DNA of 36,084 bases, from the NCBI GenBank assembly GCA_022827025.1, contig JAJDTT010000290.1:1-36084 (forward strand), in the 5' to 3' direction. The stretch comes from Acidobacteriota bacterium. GTDB lineage: Bacteria; Acidobacteriota; UBA6911; RPQK01; JAJDTT01. This document shows positions 25,701 through 32,295 of the stretch, piece by piece; position 1 is the first letter of the stretch; every line of letters begins with the position of its first letter. A model generated the notes under the pieces. It saw nothing but the letters and a program-made list of their open reading frames with translations. It ran no database searches and was not told the origin of the DNA. The translations under genes were made by a program, and so were the position numbers.

Positions 25701-26085
25701 GCGCAGTTCCATGTACGATTTCCTGCGGGCCTTCGATTTTGCCGATCCGTCGGTGACGAACGGGGACCGGGGCGCCAGCGTCGTGGCTCCCCAGGCGCTC
25801 TTCATCATGAACGATTCCGTCGTGCTGGAGAACTCCCGCCGGATGGCCTCCCGGTTGCTGGCCCGGGAAGAACTGGGCGAGACCGGGAGGGTCCGGGTGG
25901 CCTACGAAAGCGCCCTGGGCCGATTGCCCGACGAGAGGGAATCCCGGCAGGCCCTGGAGTTCGTGGCCCGCATGGATGCGGCCTGGAAAGAGCGGGTAGC
26001 GGATCCCGGCGAACGCCGACTCCGATCCTGGCAGGGATTCTGCCAGGCGTTGATGGCCTCGAGCGAATTCGTGTATCTGAATTAG
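22768..26085 (+). CDS. PSCyt1-PSCyt2-PSD1 protein with CBM6/35-like insert
   Basis: 1105 residues. The start at 22768 is chosen for its ribosome binding site (GGGGAGGA, 6 bp upstream) and because it places a signal peptide (WLLAVLLSQPLIAG) at the N-terminus. PSCyt1 covers about 28-125, with the heme-c motif CYACH at 45-49. PSCyt2 covers about 140-370, with WLDVARYADSNG and a second CxxCH in CARCHDHKFDP (348-352). A charged helical linker leads to a beta-rich insert at about 499-590 (AEYDLQVPAAGPYQLEFLEAE, DIVLNGTLV, HNVLRLEH), which looks like a CBM6/35-type sugar-binding module. PSD1 spans about 780-1040 (NPLAARVMANRIWRWHMG, THPGLLDWLA). The reaction is unknown. It is followed 12 bp later by a DUF1501 gene, as in the 1-4260 pair. 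Confidence 0.93.
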   Translation: MELGNWRFPAPWLLAVLLSQPLIAGSADDAEYFEKKIRPLLAEHCYACHSSTSQPVMGGLILDQEEGFRKGGSRGSPVVTGDPESSLLIRAVTHQDEKLRMPLAGRLPDEEIALLTDWVRMGAPWGVTADPDPSASEAEGFWAFEPPVEPSWPQVRDAGWVRTPVDRFILARLEAEGLEPAPAADRRTLIRRATFDLTGLPPTIEEIRNFLQDRSPGAYARLIERLLSSPRYGERWGRHWLDVARYADSNGLDENMAYTTAFRYRDYVVQAFNRDKPYDQFVREQLAGDLLPDTGDLETTLERRTATGFLSLGPKMLAEDDPVKMRMDIIDEQLDTSFRAFLGLTMGCARCHDHKFDPISINDYYSLAGIFRSSKTMVHHDVVAEWHEHVLAPEDDRLRLRQQREQVEAKTKAVEAVTKRENRKLVEEGRARAGDYLLAAQELADSEKVRLKSVFEGRSPDPGSLTMRKAGRWDRGNVERQLEKGKTNVPEAGSSDAPPDAYFAEYDLQVPAAGPYQLEFLEAETGAGTADIVLNGTLVKRGIEAIENRTASPDAGGWMVAGVFDLKAGHNVLRLEHKNRYPYFEKFLLAPNPLPDGAPIPRTLIQVAHRDDLNPVFLKQWIDRLRRSRGAPYSVLYAWHARAGGKSREGWVSPAARLFEGHEAADLGELAAHYQEQFGRAEEAWRVLVGDREIARRKFSTVRTDEETEETKLEDPALEAMRAILYEKWGPFRPPEKTTEYFPEAALRELEVLEEERKKLEEGLPKLPTAMGITEGQQIDDLAIHLRGSHWDLGEKVSRGFPGLGRKSLEQLRDPASSGRLELADWMTRDDNPLAARVMANRIWRWHMGRGLVSSTDNFGRLGNAPTHPGLLDWLAIRFVEGNWSVKRMHRLIMLSATYRMSSRYSPQGSEKDPENRLFWRMNRRRLEAEAIRDSILAVSANLDLELGGSLLGQSGRGYIRPGVRYDWNRRSVYLPVVRSSMYDFLRAFDFADPSVTNGDRGASVVAPQALFIMNDSVVLENSRRMASRLLAREELGETGRVRVAYESALGRLPDERESRQALEFVARMDAAWKERVADPGERRLRSWQGFCQALMASSEFVYLN

Positions 26086-26097
26086 AGGTTTCGAACC

Positions 26098-27528
26098 ATG
26101 AACTCACACTGGAACAGTCTGATGGGGAACCGGATCTCCCGGCGCGAGATGCTGCAGATCAGCAGTTGCGGGTTCGGCTCTCTGGCGCTGGCAGGCCTGT
26201 TGGCGGAAGAGGCCGTGGCGCGGGTCGCGGTGGACTCCGGCAACCCTCTGACCCAGAAGGTGCCCCACTTCTCCCCCCGGGCCAAGCGGATTATCTTTCT
26301 CTTCATGCACGGCGGTCCCTCCCAGGTCGATACCTTCGACTACAAGCCGCTGCTCCAACGCGACCACGGCAAGCCGTTCCCCTACGAGCGTCCCCGGGTG
26401 GTCTCCAGCGAGACCTTCAACCTGCTCAAGTCCCCCTGGGCGTTCAAGCGGTACGGCGAGAGCGGGCAATGGGTGAGCGAGCTCTTTCCCAACGTGGCCG
26501 AGCACGTGGACGACCTCTGCTTCATCAAGTCCATGCATGCCTCCAACTCCCGCCACGGAGCGGCCCTTCTGGAGCTGCACACCGGCAGCGACACCTTCGT
26601 GCGGCCCAGCATCGGTTCCTGGATCACCTATGGCCTGGGAAGCGAGAACCAGGACATGCCGGGGTTCATCACCATCTGTCCCACCCAGGGGCACGGGGGA
26701 GCCAACAACTACAACTCGGCGTTCCTTCCCGCTCCCTACACCGGCACCGCCATCGGCACCAGCAAGATCGAGGCGAAGAACGCCAAGATTCCGTTCATCA
26801 CCAACGACCAGGTCCCTCGGGACGTCCAGCGCCGGCATCTGGATTTCATCCGGGAGATGAACCAGCAGCAGTTGGCCCGCACGGGTCCCGACCCGAATCT
26901 GGAAGGGCGGATCCAGGCCTTCGAGCTGGCGTTCCGGATGCAGGCCCAGGCGCCCGGGTTGCAGGACCTCTCACGGGAATCCGACGCCACGCGGAAGCTC
27001 TACGGCCTGGACGACCGGATGACCGAGGATTTCGGCCGCCAGTGCCTGATGGCGCGGCGCCTGGCCGAGGCCGGTGTCCGCTTCGTCCAGGTGAGTCACA
27101 GCTACAAGTGGGACCAGCACCGGCGGCTGCGCCGGGACCACACCCAGAACGCCCGGGAAGTGGACAAGCCCATCGCCGGCCTGCTCCGGGACCTCAAGGG
27201 GAGAGGCCTGTTGCAGGACACCCTCGTCCTCTGGGGAGGCGAGTTCGGACGCACCCCGGTGGCTCAGGGATCCGACGGACGGGACCACAACCCCCAGGGG
27301 TTCACCATGTGGATGGCCGGCGGCGGCGTGAAGCCCGGCTTCTCCTACGGCGCCACCGACGACTACGGCTACTACGCCATGGAGAACAAGGTCCACATCC
27401 ACGACCTGCACGCCACGATCCTGCACCTCATGGGACTGGACCACACGCGGCTGACCTACCGCTACGCGGGCCGGGATTTCCGCCTCACCGACATCCACGG
27501 CAACGTGATCACCGACATCATGGCCTGA
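26098..27528 (+). CDS. DUF1501 domain protein, Tat-exported
   Basis: A complete 476-residue protein. The twin-arginine motif ISRREMLQI (RR at 15-16) followed by a hydrophobic stretch predicts Tat export, usual for folded metalloenzymes. MHGGPSQVDTFDYKP (70-84) is the DUF1501 N-terminal metal-site motif; WGGEFGRTP (about 378-386) and RDHNPQGFTMWMAGGGVKPG (about 396-415) are the C-terminal part of the alkaline-phosphatase-superfamily core. The start has a modest ribosome binding site (AGAGG). It is tied to the PSD1 gene by a 12-bp gap. The reaction is not established for the family; a sulfatase- or phosphatase-like hydrolysis outside the cytoplasm is the likeliest guess from the fold. The aldolase gene lies 75 bp downstream. 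Confidence 0.92.
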   Translation: MNSHWNSLMGNRISRREMLQISSCGFGSLALAGLLAEEAVARVAVDSGNPLTQKVPHFSPRAKRIIFLFMHGGPSQVDTFDYKPLLQRDHGKPFPYERPRVVSSETFNLLKSPWAFKRYGESGQWVSELFPNVAEHVDDLCFIKSMHASNSRHGAALLELHTGSDTFVRPSIGSWITYGLGSENQDMPGFITICPTQGHGGANNYNSAFLPAPYTGTAIGTSKIEAKNAKIPFITNDQVPRDVQRRHLDFIREMNQQQLARTGPDPNLEGRIQAFELAFRMQAQAPGLQDLSRESDATRKLYGLDDRMTEDFGRQCLMARRLAEAGVRFVQVSHSYKWDQHRRLRRDHTQNAREVDKPIAGLLRDLKGRGLLQDTLVLWGGEFGRTPVAQGSDGRDHNPQGFTMWMAGGGVKPGFSYGATDDYGYYAMENKVHIHDLHATILHLMGLDHTRLTYRYAGRDFRLTDIHGNVITDIMA

Positions 27529-27603
27529 ATCTCCAGCGGAGCGGACCGCCGCGCCCATCTCCACCCAGGATTCCAGGATTCATCCAGCAACGAAAGGACC
27601 CAG

Positions 27604-28491
27604 ATGACCAGTTTCAGAGGGCTCTATCCGGCCGTTATCACTCCCATGGACCGGGACGACCGGCTCAACGAGGAGGCGTTTCGGCAGGTTCTGGAATTCA
27701 ACATTCGGGCCGGGGTCCACGGTTTCTGGGTGGCCGGCGGCAGCGGCGAGAGCGTGCTGCTCCAGCCGGACGAGAACCGGCGGGTCGCCGAGATCGCCGC
27801 GGACCAGTGCCGGGGCCGCGCGCGGACCATCATGCACGTCGGCGCGGCGACCACGTCGGCCGCCGCCGGGATGGCCGAGCAGGCCGCCCGCGCCGGCGTC
27901 GACGCCGTCTGCGCCTTGCCCGGATCCTTCTACGGAGCGGGCGCGGACGAATCGATCGGCTACTACCAGGCCATCGGCAAGGCCGCCGGACTGCCCCTGT
28001 TCGTCTACAACCTGCCCGACGCCACGGGCCTGGAGTTCACCCCCGAGCTGATGAAGAGGCTCCAGGACGAGGTGCCTCAACTGGCCGGTCTCAAGCACTC
28101 GGCGGCCAACTTCAAGAACGTCTGGATCTTCGCCCGCATGGGTCTGGCCTGTTTCAAGGGTTTCAGCTGCCTGATGCTGCCGGCCCTGGTCGAGGGGGCC
28201 GTGGGGTGTGTGGACGGACCGCCCGGCGTGGCTCCCGAAGCCTTCCTCCAAGTCTGGGACGCGTACCAGGAAGGGGACTGGGCGCGGGCCCGGAAGGCCC
28301 AGGACACGGCGACCGAGATCTTCGGCCTGTTCGACGGAGAGTACGGACCCTACGTCGCCGTCCTCAAGGAACTCATGGGAAGGCGTCTCGGAATCGACTG
28401 CGGCGTCCCCCGGCCGCCGGGCATTCCGTTGACCCGCGAGCAGGCGGATCGCGTCTGGAACCGGTTCCAAGAGCTGATGCCTGACGCCTGA
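27604..28491 (+). CDS. DapA/NanA-superfamily aldolase
   Basis: A 295-residue cytoplasmic class I aldolase of the dihydrodipicolinate synthase/N-acetylneuraminate lyase superfamily. The TIM barrel shows GGSGES at 45-50 (the pyruvate-carboxylate-binding loop, usually GTTGE), Tyr135 (FVYNLP) and the Schiff-base Lys164 (LAGLKHS). GGSGE and the absence of other lysine genes argue for a sugar-acid lyase or related activity rather than lysine synthesis. A ribosome binding site (AAAGGA) precedes the ATG. It follows the PSD1/DUF1501 pair by 75 bp and is followed by G-rich hairpin copy 2, so it may be the last gene of that operon. It would release pyruvate from a 2-keto-3-deoxy or sialic-like acid, which is inference. 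Confidence 0.9.
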   Translation: MTSFRGLYPAVITPMDRDDRLNEEAFRQVLEFNIRAGVHGFWVAGGSGESVLLQPDENRRVAEIAADQCRGRARTIMHVGAATTSAAAGMAEQAARAGVDAVCALPGSFYGAGADESIGYYQAIGKAAGLPLFVYNLPDATGLEFTPELMKRLQDEVPQLAGLKHSAANFKNVWIFARMGLACFKGFSCLMLPALVEGAVGCVDGPPGVAPEAFLQVWDAYQEGDWARARKAQDTATEIFGLFDGEYGPYVAVLKELMGRRLGIDCGVPRPPGIPLTREQADRVWNRFQELMPDA

Positions 28492-28500
28492 GCACGCTGC

Positions 28501-28524
28501 GAGGGGGGGACTTTCAGTCCCCCT
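28501..28524. repeat. G-rich hairpin, copy 2, after the aldolase gene
   Basis: GAGGGGGGGAC, loop TTTCA, GTCCCCCTC. It begins 9 bp after the aldolase stop, where a transcription terminator would be expected, though the downstream run is CTTC rather than Ts. It is the same element as at 21339-21366 and 35925-35949, with a shorter loop. Confidence 0.75.
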
Positions 28525-28623
28525 CTTCATCACTCCCCAAGCTGGTCGCGCCTTACGATCAAGGACCGTTCGTATCCGAGACGATTCCGGTCGGCACCAA
28601 CCTGTGGTTGTCCGAGTGTGCCG

Positions 28624-28854
28624 TCAGCCGCCCTTATTCAACGACCGACAAGTTCGTTCAGCCTTGTCGTCTTTGGCCGCTCGGGTCACCTTTTCGAAAT
28701 CTTCAGGCGTACTGAGGGGCTTCACCGACCCGTAGGCTGACTCCAAGCTGAAAGGATCCGATGCCGAACGGACCACAGCGTCTTCCCGGGACCTCCGGAC
28801 GTCCCGGCCCTTGCGATTCGAAGTTCGATTCGGGCGCGAATTGCAAGTCTTCAT
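28624..28854 (-). CDS. Hypothetical small protein, possibly a broken antitoxin remnant
   Basis: A 76-residue open frame starting 6 bp after the stop of the 28861-30429 gene on the same strand. Its second half (SLESAYGSVKPLSTPEDFEKVTRAAKDDKAER) resembles the toxin-binding tail of some VapB/AbrB-type antitoxins. The first half is arginine-rich and shows no DNA-binding fold, so the original N-terminus may have been lost. No intact toxin gene follows in the 28492-28623 gap. There is no convincing ribosome binding site. It may be a pseudogene fragment or not translated at all. Confidence 0.35.
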   Translation of the reverse strand: MKTCNSRPNRTSNRKGRDVRRSREDAVVRSASDPFSLESAYGSVKPLSTPEDFEKVTRAAKDDKAERTCRSLNKGG

Positions 28855-28860
28855 CGTGAT

Positions 28861-30429
28861 CTACTTGAACTGAAACGAGAACAGACTCGCGTTCCGGATC
28901 CAGAAGCGGAGCTGGACGGGTCGGCCCTCCAATGAACTCACGTCACTCTTGCCCTGCCAACTGGCCTGGGCGGCACCCCGGACGGCCATGGGGTCCGACT
29001 CCTTCAGCGAGAAGCCGGGCAGCGGCTTGGTCTGGTGGTCCAGGATCTCCACCTTGATCTGGGGAATCCCGGCGCCGTCGTTGTTCCGGGCGGCCTCCAT
29101 TTGCACGTGCAGGCCCGAGCCCTTGAAGCTGAAGGTCTGGGTGAGCAGGATCCCGGGCTTGAGCTTGCCGGCGTCGACGGAGACGAACCCGTCCTCCGGC
29201 AAGGTCGCCAGCCCGGGCGCCCGCAGCGGCGCATCGCCCTCGGCCTCCTGCCTGAGATAGAGCTGTTCGGGTCCCCGCCAGTTGGCGCCCGTGTAGTAGA
29301 TCCAGATCTTCCCGCCCTGCATGATCGGCGCCTGGGAGTAGACGCTGACCGAATCGAAACTCCCCTCGGCTCCGGGCCGAACCAGCGGCTCGCGGAATTT
29401 CCGTTCGTAGTTCACGCCGTCGCGGCTGAAGGCCAGCGTCGGGTAGTGGAGGGTCCGGGTGGTTCGATAGATCCAGGGCAGGGCAATGTAGGTGCCCTCG
29501 TACGCCACCACCGGAAAGAGGTAGAACTCGGCGTCCGGATAGTCGTCATCATCCGGCAGCAGGATGTTCTGGGGGAGGCTCCAATTCCTGAAGTCGGGGC
29601 TCTCGGCCCGCCCCACGATCCTCTTGCCCGTGGGGCACGCGCGGTGCAGGCAGTTCTCGATGTGGGCGGCGTAGACCTTCCTGATCGGGTCCCATCCCAT
29701 GTAGTGCGTGGGGCCCCAGCGACCGGGCTCCGGAGTCGTGTCCATCACCGGATTGGTCGGTTCGGGGGTCCAGTTGAAGCCATCCGGGGAATAGTAGACG
29801 TGCAACTGCATGCCGGGGGGATTCTTGGTCCGCGTCATTGCAATGGACTTGTACCGCTTGGCGGGATCGGTCTCGTTGGGGTCCTCGAAGGTCGGCGCCC
29901 GGCCGCCGTCCGGTAGCAGGTTGTTGTTTCGGCTGCCGTCGAACTCCACCTTGCCCAGGTTTGGTTTTTCCCAGTGGACTCCGTCCTTGGACGTGGCGTA
30001 GCAGAGCCGGTAATTGTAATTGCCGTAGATTCCCACGTACCGGTAGGGCGCATCGACTAGCTCCCGAACGGTGCCGGTGTCGGTCCACTGGAATTCCACG
30101 AGCTGTCCGCCCGGCTCCGCGCGCCAGTCCCCGCTGGTGGAGTACCACATCTTGAAGAGCTTCTTCACCGGATCGTAAATGACCTTGCTCACGGGCGAGA
30201 AACGCCCCTCCCAGGGCCGGTCCGGGCGGAGGACCGGGTTGCTGGGCTCCTTGACCGCGGTGTTGAGCACCTGTTTGGCGTCGGTCAGGCTCTGGATCAT
30301 GTAGTCGTCGATGAACAACTGCTTGCGATTGCCGATTTCCACCAGGCTCGCCACCTCGGAAGCGGCGTGGGCGGTGAAGGTGGACAGTACGAGAAGGCAG
30401 AGCGTTCGCGTCCAGAAATGGGTTTTCAT
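28861..30429 (-). CDS. Secreted propeller-like protein (glycosidase-like), unknown function
   Basis: 522 residues with a clear signal peptide (TRTLCLLVLSTFTAHAAS, residues 7-24) and a ribosome binding site (GAGAGGAG) before the ATG. Repeated blade-like segments, such as KVIYDPVKKLFKMWYST, YATSKDGVHWEKP, VYYSPDGFNWTPEP, MGWDPIRKVYAAH, AFSRDGVNYER and GGKIWIYYTGANW, are characteristic of the five-bladed beta-propeller of GH32/43/68-like and related proteins. QLFIDDYMIQ near residue 38 is a recurrent start of such proteins in Planctomycetota-type genomes. The last ~120 residues form a separate beta-sandwich. I see no certain catalytic triad, so hydrolase activity is unproved. It probably handles extracellular glycans alongside the PSD1/DUF1501 proteins. 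Confidence 0.85.
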   Translation of the reverse strand: MKTHFWTRTLCLLVLSTFTAHAASEVASLVEIGNRKQLFIDDYMIQSLTDAKQVLNTAVKEPSNPVLRPDRPWEGRFSPVSKVIYDPVKKLFKMWYSTSGDWRAEPGGQLVEFQWTDTGTVRELVDAPYRYVGIYGNYNYRLCYATSKDGVHWEKPNLGKVEFDGSRNNNLLPDGGRAPTFEDPNETDPAKRYKSIAMTRTKNPPGMQLHVYYSPDGFNWTPEPTNPVMDTTPEPGRWGPTHYMGWDPIRKVYAAHIENCLHRACPTGKRIVGRAESPDFRNWSLPQNILLPDDDDYPDAEFYLFPVVAYEGTYIALPWIYRTTRTLHYPTLAFSRDGVNYERKFREPLVRPGAEGSFDSVSVYSQAPIMQGGKIWIYYTGANWRGPEQLYLRQEAEGDAPLRAPGLATLPEDGFVSVDAGKLKPGILLTQTFSFKGSGLHVQMEAARNNDGAGIPQIKVEILDHQTKPLPGFSLKESDPMAVRGAAQASWQGKSDVSSLEGRPVQLRFWIRNASLFSFQFK

Positions 30430-30551
30430 GGGCTCCTCTCGGGGTGCGGATCAACGGGTTGACCTTATCGCCAGGGAACACCGAAAACTACCACACCGGC
30501 GTTGGCTGTTCACGTCCGGTAGGTGGAGCAGTCTTCGGGTTTGGCTCCGGG

Positions 30552-30577
30552 CCCGCAGCGTGGCCTAAACCTGCGGG
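30552..30577. other. Hairpin downstream of the second hicB
   Basis: CCCGCAG (30552-30558) and CTGCGGG (30571-30577) form a 7-bp stem with a 12-base loop in the 164-bp gap between the hicB stop (30594) and the start of the secreted propeller gene (30429). There is no T-run in either direction. It may help end the hicAB transcript. Confidence 0.35.
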
Positions 30578-30593
30578 GGACATCAACTCGGCT

Positions 30594-31022
30594 TCAGGCG
30601 ACTCTGTCTTCGACAACCAGATAGCGCCCAACGATCCGGAGCGCTCTCTCGACCAGGTTGATGTGGGATCGATGATCCAGGTTCAGGAGTTTTCGGACAG
30701 CAGCCTCGCTCACACCCAGGTGCTTGGCAAGCGCAACCTTGGTGATTCCCTGCTTGCGCATGCACCTGTAGAGGGCCAGCTTGGCGGCCACGACGGGCGG
30801 AACGGCGATCATTTCTTGCCCGTTGGCGGCTGTGCTCGGCGTTGGAATCTCCCACCGCTCCTGAACGTATCCCGCCAAGGCTGTCGCCAGAGCATCTTCA
30901 GCCATGGCCAAGGCTTCAGTCCGGTCGCTTCCGCCAGTCAGTGCCTCAGGAACGTCCGGAAAGGAGACAGAGAATCCTCCCTCTTCTTCGGGGACCAGGA
31001 CACAAGGGTAGGCGTATCGCAC
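30594..31022 (-). CDS. hicB: HicB-family antitoxin with C-terminal HTH (long form)
   Basis: 142 residues starting at a GTG (31022), supported by a strong ribosome binding site (AAGGAGG) within the last codons of hicA, 9 bp upstream. The N-terminal HicB fold (YPCVLVPEEEGGFSVSFPDVPEALTGGS) binds the toxin. Residues 80-130 form an XRE-like helix-turn-helix (KQGITKVALAKHLGVSEAAVRKLL), which would let it repress its own promoter. The reading frame begins 2 bases after the hicA stop-codon start region (31024), so the genes are tightly coupled. It neutralises HicA. This architecture differs from the short hicB at 15696-15932, so the two systems are not recent duplicates. Confidence 0.92.
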   Translation of the reverse strand: MRYAYPCVLVPEEEGGFSVSFPDVPEALTGGSDRTEALAMAEDALATALAGYVQERWEIPTPSTAANGQEMIAVPPVVAAKLALYRCMRKQGITKVALAKHLGVSEAAVRKLLNLDHRSHINLVERALRIVGRYLVVEDRVA

Positions 31023-31023
31023 C

Positions 31024-31230
31024 TCAGAAATCCTCCTTGCAGATGTCCAACTGTTTCAACATTCCGAGAAGGGCTCCCCGCGGCAATTCACCCCGCTTCA
31101 CCGTCGTGAAACGCCCGCCGATCCATAAGCGGGCGTGGCTGCCCTTGCCGCGACTGGGCTCCAACCGGTAATTCTGTCCGGTTCGTCTCGCATAGCGCCT
31201 CACGCGGCGGATGAACTCGACTCCAGTCAT
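31024..31230 (-). CDS. hicA: HicA-family mRNA interferase toxin
   Basis: 68 residues with the HicA pattern: GVEFIRRVRRYARRTG, RLEPSRGKGSHARLWIGG with catalytic His32 in KGSH, and ELPRGALLGMLKQLDI. It has little similarity to the first HicA beyond the fold. There is almost no leader: the candidate -10 element ends 6 bases before the ATG, so the mRNA may be leaderless. Followed directly by the long-form hicB. Confidence 0.9.
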   Translation of the reverse strand: MTGVEFIRRVRRYARRTGQNYRLEPSRGKGSHARLWIGGRFTTVKRGELPRGALLGMLKQLDICKEDF

Positions 31231-31264
31231 AGTCTATTTTCGTACCGAAAGGTACGAAGTTCAA
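31231..31264 (-). promoter_or_regulatory. Candidate hicAB promoter with palindromic operator in the spacer
   Basis: On the minus strand, TTGAAC (31264-31259) and GAAAAT (31241-31236) stand 17 bp apart, each matching the sigma-70 consensus at 4 of 6 positions. A perfect inverted repeat, TTCGTACC-loop-GGTACGAA (31239-31258), covers the whole spacer. The HTH-bearing HicB would be the natural ligand, blocking RNA polymerase. The start point would fall at or next to the hicA ATG. The palindrome is certain; promoter and operator roles are inferred. Confidence 0.6.
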
Positions 31265-31504
31265 TACGTGTTTCCCTATATTTTGCCGGCTGCCATAGTC
31301 CAGAACCGAATACGCGAACGTGCGCCGGACAATGGATCAAGAGGCGAGAACCTTAAGGACATGATCAACGAACGGACAGCCTCTTCTTTCTTAATAACGT
31401 AGCGCCGGACGAGTAACATGACGGATTTTTCTTCATGGTGACTACGGCGTAAAATTCCAAGCTTCTGATGCAAGCGTGGAAGTTACTTATTTGAGGAGAC
31501 GGCC

Positions 31505-32275
31505 GTGACTCGACTCGAGACTGAACTCCATCGGCGAAGCCAGGCACATCGGGCTGCCAACCGGAGCACGAGGGAAAACTGGCACTCCTTCACTCGGCAC
31601 CGGAACCGGGTCATGGAGTTGTTGGGCGACGAGAGTCGGCGTCAGGGCAAGGTCGCCATTCTGGGGGCAGGGAACTGCAACGACCTGGACCTGGTCCAGT
31701 TGGCTTCCGAGTGCGGTGAGATCCATCTCTTCGATCTGGACCGGGAGGCCATGGAGGACGCGCTTCTCCGCCAGGGAGTGTCGGAGCGGCCCAACATCCG
31801 TCTGCGGGACGACCTGGATCTCTCCGGCCTCTCCGATTCGGAACCTGGAAAGGTGGGAAAACCGGCTCCGGACTTCGACTTGGTGGTTTCCACCTGCGTC
31901 GTGAGCCAGCTTTTGGAGACGGTGAGCCGGGTCCTTCCACCCGGGCTGCACCGCGACCGGATCATGTTGCAGGTCCGCGACGCCCACGTTCGCCTGGTGA
32001 CCGGTCTGATGGCTGAAGGCGGGACCGGGATCGTGGTGACGGACATGGCCGAGGCCGATTCGGACCTCGACTCTTCCGCGCCGCCGGAGCCGGCGTCGGC
32101 CACGGAGTTGGCACGAAAAGGAAGCTACTTTCTCGGTCTGGATCCGAAAGGGATTCAGCAGGCACTCGGGGCGGTTCGGAATCTGCAGCAGTCGGAGCCA
32201 TGGATCTGGCAGTTGGACCCGATCCGCCGCTACCTGGTCCAAGCCGTCCGTTTCACCAAGTCTGCCGGCGGCTGA
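31505..32275 (+). CDS. Class I SAM-dependent methyltransferase-like protein
   Basis: 256 residues from a GTG at 31505, preceded by a good ribosome binding site (TGAGGAGA). Residues 49-60 (KVAILGAGNCND) are the glycine-rich motif I of Rossmann methyltransferases, and HLFDLDRE (74-81) supplies the acidic residue that binds the SAM ribose. FDLVVSTCVVSQLLETV is the motif IV region. The N-terminal 48 residues are helical and basic (RNRSTRENWHSF). Substrate and partners are unknown. The 274-bp AT-rich gap upstream (31231-31504), shared with hicA, has a possible -10 (TAAAAT, 31450-31455) without a good -35. It converges on the Asp-box gene with 20 bp between stops. Confidence 0.75.
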   Translation: MTRLETELHRRSQAHRAANRSTRENWHSFTRHRNRVMELLGDESRRQGKVAILGAGNCNDLDLVQLASECGEIHLFDLDREAMEDALLRQGVSERPNIRLRDDLDLSGLSDSEPGKVGKPAPDFDLVVSTCVVSQLLETVSRVLPPGLHRDRIMLQVRDAHVRLVTGLMAEGGTGIVVTDMAEADSDLDSSAPPEPASATELARKGSYFLGLDPKGIQQALGAVRNLQQSEPWIWQLDPIRRYLVQAVRFTKSAGG

Positions 32276-32295
32276 GGTTCCGTTGCCGCGGCGTC

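Noticed and set aside
25668-28484. 938-codon plus-strand open frame across PSD1, DUF1501 and aldolase genes
   Set aside because: It crosses three genuine genes in another frame, has repetitive Arg/Gly/Pro composition and no motif.
27604-28491. Calling the aldolase dapA (lysine synthesis)
   Set aside because: The pyruvate loop is GGSGE rather than GTTGE, and the neighbours are glycan genes; a lyase of another acid is at least as likely.
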